Shown here one piece after another: positions 35,733 through 44,760 of a DNA stretch of 53,043 nt (its first letter is position 1; the number at the start of each line of letters is the position of its first letter). Origin of the DNA: Candidatus Zipacnadia bacterium (GTDB taxonomy: Bacteria; Armatimonadota; Zipacnadia; Zipacnadales; UBA5352); NCBI GenBank assembly GCA_029820945.1, contig JALGUJ010000037.1:1-53043 (forward strand), in the 5' to 3' direction. A model generated the notes under the pieces. It was not told the DNA's origin and searched no databases. It was given only the letters and a program-made list of their open reading frames with translations. The position numbers and the translations under genes were made by a program.

Positions 35733-36974
35733 TCACTGGCCGCCGCTCTGCGCCGCCACCTCGCGGTCCATCACCTCAGCCAGCTCATCGAGCGCCGACC
35801 GGACGTCCTGGCGTCCGGTGAAGACCTTGTGCAGCATCTGCTGCGCCGCCAGCTCGATCGGCTCCCACCTCATCAGGGGGATGAACTTGCCGTCCGGGAT
35901 GAGGTCCACGAAGATCTTCCAGTGCGGGTCGCCCTGGAAGAAGTCCGACTCGGCGACGGCCTTCTTCTCCGGCACCATGCCCAGCTCGCAGAACTGCTGG
36001 CGGTAGCGATCCTGGTAGGCGAACTCGATGAAGGCGCGCGCCAGCTCCGGCTCGCGGCAGTGCTGGGGCATTATCAGGTGATCGGTGATGACCTGCGTGA
36101 TGCGGCGCGGCTCGAAGGGCGCTCGGTCCGGCGCCACGGGAAGCGGCGCCACGGCGTAGGGTAGCTCCGGGTTCGTGCTGCGGATGTCCGCCACCACCCA
36201 CGGCCCGTTGGCGTGCATGGCGACCTTGCCCTGGATGAAGTACTGCCGCGTCTCCTTGCGTGACCACGAGGTGGGCTCGGGCTGGGTGACGTGGTGCCGC
36301 CGGGCCAGGTCGCGGTAGAACTTCAGGCTCGCCACGCCGATAGGTGAGTTCACCGCCGCCCTGCCGCTCTCGTCGAAGAACTCCCCGCCCGCGCTCCAGA
36401 AGAAGAAGTACCAGTTGTCGGTGCTCTCGTAGGTGGACTTGACGGGAATGCCGATGCCGTAGGGGCCGTCCCAGTGGTGCAGCCTCTTCGCGCACGCTAA
36501 CAGCTCGTCCCAGTCGCGGGGCGGGTGGCTGAGCCCGGCCTGTGCGAACAGGTCGGTGCGGTAGAAGAGCGCCTTGGTCGAGGTGGCCCAGACCAGCCCG
36601 TAGGTGTGTCCCTGATAGGTCGCCTTGTTCAGCAGCACCTCGAAGAACTCGGCCTTCAGCTCGGCCGGCAGATCGTCCACGTAGGGCACCAGGCCGTCCG
36701 CGAACTCGGCGAGCCACATGTCCGGCGCGACCACCAGGTCCGGCCCCGTCCCGGTGTCCAGCCACCCGGCGATCGTGTCGTGCGCGTCGTCCCATTCGCC
36801 GAGCTCGAAGCGCACGCTGTCGCCGGGATGCGCCGCCTCGAAGTCGGCGATGAGCTGGTCGTAGAACTCGCGCTCAGCGGGCATGTGATAGCTCCACGCC
36901 TGGAAGGTGATCTCGGCGGCGTTCGCCGCCGATGCAACCAGCACGAGCGCGAGCGCGATACGCGGTTGCCTCAT
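35733..36974 (-). CDS. Sugar ABC transporter extracellular substrate-binding protein
   Basis: This 413-residue protein starts at the ATG at 36974 with GGGAGG nine bases upstream; the frame extends upstream without a site. The signal peptide MRQPRIALALVLVASAANA-A is followed by family-1 binding-protein features: ITFQAWSYHMPAEREFYDQL, FEAAHPGDSVRFELGEW, GPDLVVAPDMWLAEFA, YGLVWATSTKALFYRTDLF, and WVVADIRSTNPELPYAVAPLP. There is no lipobox Cys, unlike many Gram-positive homologues. It would deliver a sugar or oligosaccharide to a membrane permease. No MalF/MalG-type permease or MalK ATPase is in the window, so partners must be elsewhere. It is last in a minus-strand series after a glycosidase-like gene and a CBM9 fragment, suggesting uptake of the products. 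Confidence 0.92.
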   Translation of the reverse strand: MRQPRIALALVLVASAANAAEITFQAWSYHMPAEREFYDQLIADFEAAHPGDSVRFELGEWDDAHDTIAGWLDTGTGPDLVVAPDMWLAEFADGLVPYVDDLPAELKAEFFEVLLNKATYQGHTYGLVWATSTKALFYRTDLFAQAGLSHPPRDWDELLACAKRLHHWDGPYGIGIPVKSTYESTDNWYFFFWSAGGEFFDESGRAAVNSPIGVASLKFYRDLARRHHVTQPEPTSWSRKETRQYFIQGKVAMHANGPWVVADIRSTNPELPYAVAPLPVAPDRAPFEPRRITQVITDHLIMPQHCREPELARAFIEFAYQDRYRQQFCELGMVPEKKAVAESDFFQGDPHWKIFVDLIPDGKFIPLMRWEPIELAAQQMLHKVFTGRQDVRSALDELAEVMDREVAAQSGGQ

Positions 36975-37084
36975 CGTGATCGGCCTCCCAATCGGCGAGT
37001 CGTGAGCCGTCGGAGTGCTTCGCGCGGCGGCGCGGCGGGACCTCCGCGCGCGCCCCGCAGTGGTGGGCGGCCAAGGCCCCCGTG

Positions 37085-37639
37085 CTACCGCGCGCGGCAC
37101 ATCAGCGTGCGCAGGGAGTGGGGGGAGATCGGCACGGTTAGCTCGCCCACGTCGGCGGCGAGGGCCTCGCCGGTCACGCCGTCCGTGACCTCGACGGCCC
37201 GGCGGCCCGCGGGGGCTGCGGAGGCGGCGCTCAGGGCGCCCGCCCACTCGCCCGCCTCATCCCCGGTCACGACTGCGGTGCCGTCGGGCTCGACCGCCAC
37301 GGCGACGGCGCGCTCGGCACCGGCCGGCCGCAGGCACACCGCCATCGTGCCGGGCTCGTCGGCGGACACCATCAGCAAGTAGAGGGCCGCGGCATCGTAG
37401 GCCAGCGACACGACCGTCTGCCGCTCCGCGAGGCGGCGGCCTGCGTTGTCGAGGAAGCCCGTGAAGCGCGCGGCGGTGTCCCGCTCCCCTGGCGAGGCAA
37501 CACCGTCGATCTCCGGCGGCACGGCCGCCGGCGGGACGCCCACGCGAGGGCCCGCCCGCACCTCGGGTGCGAGGAGCGTGAGCGCCGCCAGCACGCCGAT
37601 GATGTGCACTCTCCGGCGAGCCCGCCTCCGGGCCGTCAT
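37085..37639 (-). CDS. Short exported CBM9-like protein, possibly truncated
   Basis: This 184-residue protein has an Arg-rich N-terminus and signal peptide (LLAPEVRA-G). Residues ~40-100 match the start of a CBM9-like domain (PPEIDGVASPGERDTAARF, then VVSLAYDAAALYLLMVSADEPG). The usual second half of the domain (a repeated Trp-rich strand set) is missing. The last part (ELTVPISPHSLRTLMCRAR) instead resembles the final strand of a glycosidase C-terminal beta domain. An internal deletion in a once larger protein would explain this; a genuine small binding protein is the alternative. It lies 34 bp after the glycosidase-like gene and 110 bp before the substrate-binding protein gene. Confidence 0.6.
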   Translation of the reverse strand: MTARRRARRRVHIIGVLAALTLLAPEVRAGPRVGVPPAAVPPEIDGVASPGERDTAARFTGFLDNAGRRLAERQTVVSLAYDAAALYLLMVSADEPGTMAVCLRPAGAERAVAVAVEPDGTAVVTGDEAGEWAGALSAASAAPAGRRAVEVTDGVTGEALAADVGELTVPISPHSLRTLMCRAR

Positions 37640-37673
37640 GCTCGCTGCCTGCGATCACGCGCGCGCAACGGCC

Positions 37674-39707
37674 TCACACCTCCGGCCCAAGCTCGACCTC
37701 GACCACCGTGATCCCGTTCGGCGGCACTCGCACCGAGAAGGTCGATCCCTCGGGCCGCACGAGCAGGGACGGATACTCGGTCAGGATGTCCACCGCGTCG
37801 ATCTCGCGCCCGACCTCCACCCTCGGCCGGGCGTAGAAGCGCGTCTGATTCTTGAGCGCGATCCGCAGCCGCCCGCCGGCCTCCTCGGTGGCCATGATGA
37901 GGACATGATCGGCCTCCTCGATGACCCGCGGCGCGCCCGAGATCGCAGCGATCGTGTCCGCGCAGGCCCGCACGAAGTCCGGCGAGACCGCGCGGAAGGT
38001 GAAGTGATCCCAGTACCCCTGCGGCTCGTCCATGTCCATGACCTCGGCGGGGAGCTGGGGAGCGTCCCACGGCTCGATCTCCGGCACCTGCTCCATCGTC
38101 GCGCCGTAGGCCAGGCACGTCAGTGACATGGGCCCGCCCGCATCCTGGAAGCGCATGTCCGCCGGGGGCGCCCCCGCCACCTCGCGCCCGATGAGGATGA
38201 CGGGGCCCCCGTCGTAGCTCAGCAGCGCCTCCAGTTCCTCCCCGGGCAGCAGGTGGTGATTGAGCACGAGGATGGGCCCGCTCACCTGGTCGAGATCGCG
38301 CAGGTCGGCAGTCGCCTGCACGGGCGCGCCGTCCGTCATCAGGTGGAAGAGCAGGCGGTGGACGGTCCAGCTCCTGGTGGTCGTGAAGTCCGCGATCTGC
38401 GCGTCGATGAGCGTGTCCGACCAGACCAGGGTCGCGCCCAGCGCTCTGCGCGGCGAGCCCGAGAAGGCCAGCCTCCACCTGTCGCGGAGCCAGCTCCAGT
38501 GGCCCTCGTCCAGCCCGTCGCCCAGGCAGACCAGGAAGCCGTCCGCGCACGGCCGCAGGCCGCCCTCTTCGGTGCGGAAGACGTTCGCGAGGGAGTAGAT
38601 CTCCTTCTCCAGCACTGTGGGGTTGTGGCGGATCGCGTCCCACTCCTCCACCGTGTCGTGGGTGTTGTGCAGAAAGATCAGCTTCGCACGCCGTCCGCGC
38701 GCGGCCCGGGTCAGGCCCTCGCGCATGAGCATGAGCATGGAGAGGAAGTCCGCGTGGCGGGTGACGTCGGCGGCGTACGGGCGCGGGTCCATGCTCAGGC
38801 CGGCGGCCACCGTCTCGACCACGATGCCGTCTACGCCCGCCTCGACGATGCGCCGGTAGTCGATCCCGTAACGGTAGAGTGCCTCCCACGGCGCCCGCCC
38901 CCAGGCGGAGTTGATGACCGCGGCCTTCCCGGCTGAGTGGAGCGCGTCGAGCGCCGGGCGCCAGAACCGCGTCCAGCGGTGGGCGTAGAACTCAATCCAC
39001 TCATGGCGGGCGTGCCGCCACAGCCACCGGGCGCGCGCCTCCAGGAGCTTCGTGTCGTGGCCGCAGGGCCGGGCGGCTGCGTCCGCCAGGGGACATCCGG
39101 TGGTCTCCGCGAACTGGGCCACCATGTCGTCGGACATGTCCACCTCGTAGATCGGACCGTTGAGCGGCCCCCAGCCGTCCGCTCCGTGCCAGCCGTCGAA
39201 GCCGTAGTGCTCCATGACCTCGACGAGTTTGGGGATGAAGTAGTCCTGGAAGAAGCTGCCGTCGCTCAGCCGCGAGAGGCAGTTGAGCGCCGAGGCCCAT
39301 CCCCGGTGGCGGAAGACCATGCAGGCCTCCGGGTGGTCGCCGAGCCACTCCCGGTGGTAGCGGTCGCCGTAGAAGCGCGTGAAGACCGTCAGGTAGGCCT
39401 CGACGCCGCGCTCGTGCAGCTCGGAGATGAGGCGGCGAAGCTGGTGATTGGTCCACGCCTGCCGCGCGCGATGCGGGTTGCGCTCGTGCCCATCCCGCGA
39501 GCAGAAATCCGCCGGAAGCGTGACCTCGTCCGCAACGCTCTGGTGCGAGAGCACGAAGTCCGGCGAGGTGAGCATCAGACAGATCCCCGCCGGCGTGAAG
39601 CCGGCCGCCTCCAGATACTCGCCCACGCCCAGGTCGGCCTGCCGGTTGTCGAAGCCGATCAGCTCGGTCCATATCCAGCGCTCGTGAGCACGCTCCGCAT
39701 GGTTCAC
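37674..39707 (-). CDS. Glycoside-hydrolase-like TIM-barrel protein, cytoplasmic
   Basis: This 677-residue protein starts at the GTG at 39707, eight bases after GGAGGAGG. No signal peptide is visible, so it is probably intracellular. The N-terminal ~330 residues look like a TIM barrel (GVEAYLTVFTRFYGDRYH, HYGFDGWHGADGWGPLNG, HRWTRFWRPALDALHSAGK, YRRIVEAGVDGIVVETV). The middle has an amidotransferase-like Rossmann part (SGPILVLNHHLLPGEELEALL), as in beta-galactosidase trimerisation domains. The end is a beta sandwich (LRIALKNQTRFYARPRVEVGRE). The overall layout resembles GH42-like putative enzymes, but I cannot point to catalytic Glu residues with confidence. Together with the binding-protein gene downstream it suggests import and internal cleavage of an oligosaccharide. 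Confidence 0.78.
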   Translation of the reverse strand: MNHAERAHERWIWTELIGFDNRQADLGVGEYLEAAGFTPAGICLMLTSPDFVLSHQSVADEVTLPADFCSRDGHERNPHRARQAWTNHQLRRLISELHERGVEAYLTVFTRFYGDRYHREWLGDHPEACMVFRHRGWASALNCLSRLSDGSFFQDYFIPKLVEVMEHYGFDGWHGADGWGPLNGPIYEVDMSDDMVAQFAETTGCPLADAAARPCGHDTKLLEARARWLWRHARHEWIEFYAHRWTRFWRPALDALHSAGKAAVINSAWGRAPWEALYRYGIDYRRIVEAGVDGIVVETVAAGLSMDPRPYAADVTRHADFLSMLMLMREGLTRAARGRRAKLIFLHNTHDTVEEWDAIRHNPTVLEKEIYSLANVFRTEEGGLRPCADGFLVCLGDGLDEGHWSWLRDRWRLAFSGSPRRALGATLVWSDTLIDAQIADFTTTRSWTVHRLLFHLMTDGAPVQATADLRDLDQVSGPILVLNHHLLPGEELEALLSYDGGPVILIGREVAGAPPADMRFQDAGGPMSLTCLAYGATMEQVPEIEPWDAPQLPAEVMDMDEPQGYWDHFTFRAVSPDFVRACADTIAAISGAPRVIEEADHVLIMATEEAGGRLRIALKNQTRFYARPRVEVGREIDAVDILTEYPSLLVRPEGSTFSVRVPPNGITVVEVELGPEV

Positions 39708-39740
39708 AGACGCGCCTCCTCCATCGGTGATCGTCTCAGG

Positions 39741-39926
39741 TCACTGGAGCCGCCGGTCGTCCTCGGCGAAGCCGAAGGGCCGCTCCCGGCCGGGGTCGTA
39801 GCGGCACTGCACGATGTGCAGGTCCACGTACAGGTGGGGCCTAACGCGCGCCATTAACTCGGCGATGGCGATGGCCTCGGGGTTGGGATCGGGCTGCGGC
39901 ACGCCGCGCCACGACCGGTAGCCCAC
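39741..39926 (-). pseudogene. M14-type carboxypeptidase remnant
   Basis: About 60 codons read PDPNPEAIAIAELMARVRPH then LYVDLHIVQCRYDP, which resembles the zinc-site strand of M14 metallocarboxypeptidases (the D-L-H-x part). The rest of such an enzyme (HxxE and the catalytic Glu domain) is absent on both sides. It lies just upstream of the glycosidase-like gene on the same strand. It is either a fragment left by deletion or a chance frame; I favour a remnant. Confidence 0.4.
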
Positions 39927-40295
39927 ACTTCATCTCGGCGATCCTCGGATGCGGCAGCACGGCCCTCTCGGCGGGTCCGGCGCCCATGGTGCTGATCGGC
40001 CTCCTCGCGCGGCGCGCTCGGCTCCCGCCGGGTTGCTTCGGCCGCAGCCGCGCCGAGACCTGCGCTCGCGTTGGCGGATCGTCGTCGGCCCGACCCCGGG
40101 AGGGCGAACGGCGGGGGGAGCCACGGGCCTGGAGGCCCGTGGCACGGGAAGAGAGGTGAAGTGGCCGGGGTGGCCTACACCAACCGTCGAAGCCGTCAAG
40201 AGCGGAGGAATCGTGCAGGTCCTGGACCCATGAGCGGGGAAAGGACACCCTCAATCGTAGGCTGATAAGCGCGAATGACCGGGAGGAGGTGCCGC
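39927..40295. other. Intergenic region with strong stem-loop
   Basis: About 370 bp between the minus-strand remnant and the plus-strand pseudopilin gene. The only clear structure is the hairpin at 40120-40143. The right end carries a strong ribosome site (GGGAGGAGG) for the pseudopilin. Open frames here are low-complexity Arg/Pro/Gly translations typical of noncoding GC-rich DNA. Confidence 0.5.
40120..40143. terminator. Perfect 10-bp stem-loop
   Basis: Arms GCCACGGGCC and GGCCCGTGGC flank the loop TGGA. There is no U-tract on either strand. It lies between divergent units and 153 bp before the pseudopilin start, so it is probably not a terminator of a mapped gene. It may be a dispersed palindromic element or part of the pseudopilin leader. 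Confidence 0.35.
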
Positions 40296-41009
40296 ATGAC
40301 GAAGCGACAAAGCTGTGGGCGAAGGATTGAGGCAGTCGCCGCGGGCTGCGGCCCGTCACGCAGCCGGGGCGCCTTCACGCTCATCGAGCTGCTTGTCGTC
40401 ATCGCCATCATCGCCGTGCTGGCCGCGATCCTCTTCCCCGTCTTCGCGCGGGCGCGCGAGCAGGCCCGGCGCACGGTGTGTGCCTCGAACCTGCGCCAGC
40501 TCGGCCTGGCCGCGAAGATGTACTCCCAGGATCACGACGAGTGGATGCCCTGCGACTACTACGCCTGCAACTCCAGCACGACGCACCTGCGGCTTGTGCG
40601 GCAGGTCCATCCTTACATCCAGAACACCGATATCCTCTACTGCCCATCGATCGCGAAGACCGGCCAGTGGATGAGCGACTACGTGCCCACCGAGGCCAAC
40701 AGGGCGGCGGGCAACATCGGCTACTACTGCTTCAGCTTCGACCGCGTGCCCGGCACGGTCACGCCGGGCAAGCCCGAGTACAACACGTGGGTCTCATGGG
40801 GGTTCCTGAAGCAGCGTGGCGACGAGCCGCGCGTGATGAGCGAGCGGTGGGACCAGGACTGCTGGCTGTGGTCGGACGCGTGGTGCAAGCTGACGCGCTC
40901 ACAGCACGGCGTGACGCTGCACGGCTCCCACCGCTGCTCCATCAACATCTGTTACCTCGACGGGCACGTCAAGTTCCAGGCCGCACCGGCCAAGCTGGTG
41001 TTCAAGTGA
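40296..41009 (+). CDS. Type IV pseudopilin, H-X9-DG family
   Basis: This 237-residue protein starts at the ATG at 40296, four bases after GGGAGGAGGTG; an earlier ATG at 40275 lies ahead of that site. The short basic leader ends at a prepilin peptidase site [21 protein letters not shown] (Gly/Ala, then Phe-Thr-Leu-Ile-Glu), where the Phe is methylated in the family. [16 protein letters not shown] follows. The body is Cys- and Tyr-rich, and the tail has [16 protein letters not shown], an H-X9-DG motif. These proteins are exported, assembled or surface-displayed via type II secretion or type IV pilus machinery, and their paralogues are very numerous in Armatimonadota and Planctomycetes. No assembly genes are adjacent. 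It begins the long plus-strand run. Confidence 0.93.
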   Translation: MTKRQSCGRRIEAVAAGCGPSRSRGAFTLIELLVVIAIIAVLAAILFPVFARAREQARRTVCASNLRQLGLAAKMYSQDHDEWMPCDYYACNSSTTHLRLVRQVHPYIQNTDILYCPSIAKTGQWMSDYVPTEANRAAGNIGYYCFSFDRVPGTVTPGKPEYNTWVSWGFLKQRGDEPRVMSERWDQDCWLWSDAWCKLTRSQHGVTLHGSHRCSINICYLDGHVKFQAAPAKLVFK

Positions 41010-41046
41010 CCCGCCTACCCGGACTCGCCTGAGGAGGGCATGAACC

Positions 41047-44000
41047 ATGCTCCGCAAGGCCCGCGTGTTTCCGGCCGCGCTTCTGCTCGGCGCCGCGCTG
41101 TTTGCCACGGCATGCCACGCCCAGGACTGGCCCGCCTTCCGCCACGACGCCTCGCGCAGCGGGGTCGGCGCCGGCCATGTGGCCACTCCCCTGAAGCTCG
41201 CGTGGATCTACGCCCCCCGCCACGCGCCACGGCCGGCGTGGCCCGAGCCGGGCCGCGAGCTGAATCGCATGGCCTTCGACTACGCGAACCAGGTCGCCGT
41301 GGCGGATGGCGTGGTCTACTTCGGCTCCTCGGCAGACCACAAGGTCTACGCCCTCGACCTGGCGACGGGGCAGGAGCGCTGGAGCTTCTTCACCGGCGGC
41401 CCGATCCGCTTCGCGCCCACGGTCAGCGATGGCCGCGTCTACGTGGCCTCCGATGACGGCTGGCTGTACTGCCTGTCCGCGGCCGACGGCAGGCTGCAGT
41501 GGCGCTTCTACGGCGCTCCCAGGCGGCGGATGCTGATGGGCAACGAGCAGCTTATGGCGCGCCACCCGCTACGAACCGGCGTGATCGTGGATGGCGGCGT
41601 GGCCTACCTCTCCGCCGGCATGTGGCCCACCGAAGGCATCTACGTCTGGGCGCTCGACGCCTCGGACGGGACCGTGCTGTGGCGTAACTCGACCAGCGGC
41701 AGCCTTTACGTCAGGCATCCGCACCCGCCATCGGTGGCATTCAGCGGCGTGGCGCCGCAGGGCTACCTGGTCGCGGACGATGACCAGATCTTCGTGCCGA
41801 CCGGCCGCAACGTGCCCGCCGCCTTCGATCGCGCCACCGGTGAGCTGCAGTACTACCACCCCGGCCCGGCGCGCTGGGCCGACCGGTGGGGCGGCACCTG
41901 GGGCTTCACCGCCTCTGACATGGTCTTCTGCTGGCGCTCGCGGCCCGGGCCGGACATCGACGTGGAGATGGGCGAGCACGAACCGTGGCCCAAGGACGGC
42001 ATGGTGGGCATTAGAGCCGAGACCGGCGAGGTCGTCTGGGAGTTCATCGGCAAGCTGGATGCGGTGCTCGGCGGCGACACGCTCTATGCCTCCGGGGCCG
42101 GGACCGTCAGCGCGCACGACTTCAAGCGGCTGCTTGAGGGCGAGGAGCCGGCCGAATGCGAGCGCTGGGCCACCGAGCACGGCCGGGTCTACGCACTGAT
42201 CATGGCCGATGACACGCTCTTCGCGGGCGGTGCTGGTGAGGTGACGGCGCTCGCCGCCGACGATGGCCGGGCGCTCTGGCGCGCGGAGGTTGACGGCCAG
42301 GCGCGTGGGCTGGCCGCGGCCGGTGGCCGGCTGCTCGTGAGCCTCGACAGCGGCCGCATCCTCTGCTTCGCAAGTGACGGGCCCGACCGGCCGGCGGTGG
42401 TCGAGCAGCCGACGGTGCAGGCGCCCTACCCGGATGATGGCGGCGGGGCCGACGTTCTTGCCGAGCGCATCATCGCCGACACCGGTTTGACCGAGGGCTA
42501 CTGCGTGAACGTCGGAGCCGGCGACGGGCGGCTGGCGTACGAGCTGGCGCGGCGCTCGGAGCTGCGCGTGTGGTGCGTCGAGCCTGACCCGGAGCGCGTG
42601 GCGGCGGCGCGCGAAGCGCTGGACCGGGCCGGCCTCTACGGTGTGCGCGTGACGGTGCATCAGGGCACACTCTCGGATCTGGGCTACCCGCGCTGCCTCG
42701 CCGACCTCGTCGTGGTCGGCGAGGGGAGGCGCGGCGGGCTGGCGGGCGTGGCCGCAGAGGGGCTGCACCGGGTGCTGAAGCCCGGCGGGGTCGCGTGGCT
42801 GCCGGTTGCCGGAGACGGCGCTGTCGCGTCACGAGAGCGTGCCGCCGCCTGGGTGCGTGAGGGCGGGGTGCCGGGCGGCGAGATCGCCGAGACGGACGAG
42901 GCGGTCACGGTGCGCCGCGCGCCGCTCGAGGGCGCGGGCGAGTGGACCCACCAGTACGGCAATGCCGCGCGCACCGGCAGCTCGGCGGACCGGCTCGCCC
43001 GACTGCCCTTCGAGGTGCAGTGGTTCGGGCGGCCGGGGCCGGCGATGATGGTGACGCGCCACTGGCGCGGGCCGGCGCCGCTGTGCGTTGACGGCAGGCT
43101 GTTCGTGATCGGGCAGTTCCGCATCACGGCGGTGGACGCCTACAACGGGCGCGAGCTGTGGTCGGTGGACCTGCCCGCGGCCGGGCGGTTCCCGGTTTCC
43201 TCGAAGGGCGGCAACGCGGCCGCCGACGCCGACTCCGTCTACATCGCGGTCGCCGACCAGTGCCTGCGGCTCGACGCCGCCACCGGGGAGCAGGTGCGGG
43301 CCTACGACATACCGCAGTGCGCCCGCACCGATGAGGAGCCGGCGTGGTGGTACGTCGGCCTGGTGGACGACCTGCTGCTGGGCACCGCCGGCGACCACCG
43401 CGGGGGCGGCGTGCTGTTCGCGCTGGACAAAGGCAGCGGCGAGCTGCGCTGGGCCTTCGAGGCCGAGCACCGGGTCCACCACGACTCGATAGCGGTCGGC
43501 GAGGGCCGTGTGTGCGTCATCGACGCCCCCACCGAGGCCGAGATGGACCAACTGCACCGCCGCGGACAGTCCAGCCGTGCCAGCTCCCGGCTGGTCGGCC
43601 TCGATGCGGGGTCGGGCGAGGTGCTGTGGACCACGCCGGGGCTCCTGCCGCGCCGTGATCTGCGCTTGGCGGGCGGCGTGCTGCTGGCCACCGGCGGCGG
43701 GCGCATGAGCGCCTACAGCGCCGAGAGCGGCCACATCCTCTCCTGGGGCAGCGTGAAGATGCAGCGCTTCCCCGTCATCGTCGGAGACACCATCTACGGC
43801 CAGCCCTACGCCTATGATCTGCGCACCGGCGAGCGCAAGCATCGCGTGCACCCGCTGACGGGGCGAAGCGTGCCGTGGAGCATGGCCCGGTCCTACGGCT
43901 GCGGCTCCATCTCCGGCGCGCCGAACCTGCTCGCCTTCCGCTCCGCGACGCTGGGCTTCTACGACCTGACAGACGACAGCGGCGTGCACAACTTCGGCGC

Positions 44001-44679
44001 GATACGCGCGGGGTGCTACGTCAACGCGATCATGGCCGCCGGGATGGTCCTGATGCCGCCTGCCGACGCCGGCTGCACCTGCTCGTACAACTTCCAGGGC
44101 ACACTGGCGCTGACCCCCACTGAGCGGGTCGAGGAGTGGGGCGTCTTCGCCAGCGGCGGCGACCCGGTGCCGATCGTCAGCGCGGCGCTCAACCTCGGCG
44201 CACCCGGCGACCGCCGCGGTGCCGACGGTCGACTCTGGCTGGCGATCCCCCGACCCGGCGGCGTTCACGTGCCGATCGAGGTGCAGATGGCCGATGGCGG
44301 GGACTACTACCATCGCAACGCCGACGAGGTCGCCATCTCGGACGACGATCGCCCCTGGCTGTACTCCTCCGGCGCGGAGGACATCGAGGCGCTCACGCTG
44401 AACCTCGGCAGTGAGGAGGCGCACCGCTACCGGGTGCGCCTGCACTTCGCTGAGCCGCAGGGCCTTACCGCGGGCGCGCGTGTGTTCGACGTCAAGCTCC
44501 AGGACCGGCTCGTGCTCGATGGCTTCGACATCGCGGCCGAGAGCGGCGGCTGCAACGCGCCGCTGGTGCGGGAGTTCGAGGCCGAGGCCACGGGGACACT
44601 GCGTGTCGAGCTGATGCGAGCGGGCGGCGAGGGCGCTCCGGGCCCCGTCCTCAGCGGCATCGAGGTCGAGCGCCTGTGA
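41047..44679 (+). CDS. Exported PQQ-propeller / SAM-methyltransferase-like / PQQ-propeller / malectin-like chimera
   Basis: This 1210-residue protein starts at the ATG at 41047, ten bases after AGGAGG. Its signal peptide ends LFATACHAQ; the Cys gives a weak lipobox, otherwise cleavage is after HA. Residues ~26-460 are PQQ-type propeller blades (YALDLATGQERWSFFTGGP, WALDASDGTVLWRNSTSG). Residues ~470-625 read like a class I methyltransferase: motif I VNVGAGDGRLAYEL, motif II RVWCVEPDPERVAAAREAL and the late LHRVLKPGGVAWLP. Residues ~630-1050 are a second propeller. Residues ~1080-1210 match a malectin-like sugar-binding domain (RLWLAIPRPGG, YRVRLHFAEPQ, FDVKLQDR). A SAM-binding fold outside the cytoplasm is puzzling, as SAM is not expected there; it may bind something else. 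A hairpin and then an FtsX permease gene follow. Confidence 0.88.
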   Translation: MLRKARVFPAALLLGAALFATACHAQDWPAFRHDASRSGVGAGHVATPLKLAWIYAPRHAPRPAWPEPGRELNRMAFDYANQVAVADGVVYFGSSADHKVYALDLATGQERWSFFTGGPIRFAPTVSDGRVYVASDDGWLYCLSAADGRLQWRFYGAPRRRMLMGNEQLMARHPLRTGVIVDGGVAYLSAGMWPTEGIYVWALDASDGTVLWRNSTSGSLYVRHPHPPSVAFSGVAPQGYLVADDDQIFVPTGRNVPAAFDRATGELQYYHPGPARWADRWGGTWGFTASDMVFCWRSRPGPDIDVEMGEHEPWPKDGMVGIRAETGEVVWEFIGKLDAVLGGDTLYASGAGTVSAHDFKRLLEGEEPAECERWATEHGRVYALIMADDTLFAGGAGEVTALAADDGRALWRAEVDGQARGLAAAGGRLLVSLDSGRILCFASDGPDRPAVVEQPTVQAPYPDDGGGADVLAERIIADTGLTEGYCVNVGAGDGRLAYELARRSELRVWCVEPDPERVAAAREALDRAGLYGVRVTVHQGTLSDLGYPRCLADLVVVGEGRRGGLAGVAAEGLHRVLKPGGVAWLPVAGDGAVASRERAAAWVREGGVPGGEIAETDEAVTVRRAPLEGAGEWTHQYGNAARTGSSADRLARLPFEVQWFGRPGPAMMVTRHWRGPAPLCVDGRLFVIGQFRITAVDAYNGRELWSVDLPAAGRFPVSSKGGNAAADADSVYIAVADQCLRLDAATGEQVRAYDIPQCARTDEEPAWWYVGLVDDLLLGTAGDHRGGGVLFALDKGSGELRWAFEAEHRVHHDSIAVGEGRVCVIDAPTEAEMDQLHRRGQSSRASSRLVGLDAGSGEVLWTTPGLLPRRDLRLAGGVLLATGGGRMSAYSAESGHILSWGSVKMQRFPVIVGDTIYGQPYAYDLRTGERKHRVHPLTGRSVPWSMARSYGCGSISGAPNLLAFRSATLGFYDLTDDSGVHNFGAIRAGCYVNAIMAAGMVLMPPADAGCTCSYNFQGTLALTPTERVEEWGVFASGGDPVPIVSAALNLGAPGDRRGADGRLWLAIPRPGGVHVPIEVQMADGGDYYHRNADEVAISDDDRPWLYSSGAEDIEALTLNLGSEEAHRYRVRLHFAEPQGLTAGARVFDVKLQDRLVLDGFDIAAESGGCNAPLVREFEAEATGTLRVELMRAGGEGAPGPVLSGIEVERL

Positions 44680-44697
44680 CGACGCGGCGACGCAATG

Positions 44698-44723
44698 ACG
44701 GGCGGCTTAGGCAAGCCGCCCGT
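44698..44723 (+). terminator. Perfect 11-bp stem-loop between the PQQ chimera and permease genes
   Basis: Arms ACGGGCGGCTT and AAGCCGCCCGT flank the loop AGGC. It begins 18 bases after the PQQ-chimera stop and 37 before the permease start. No U-tract follows (the next bases are CCAGACGG). It could stabilise the upstream mRNA or attenuate readthrough into the permease. Confidence 0.5.
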
Positions 44724-44760
44724 CCAGACGGCACGGCGGATGGCGGGTGATGATGCGACG

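Noticed and set aside
44695-44760. Longer N-terminus for the FtsX-type permease from the ATG at 44695
   Set aside because: That start lies at the base of the perfect hairpin at 44698-44723, has no ribosome site, and adds 22 residues not expected before the first membrane segment.
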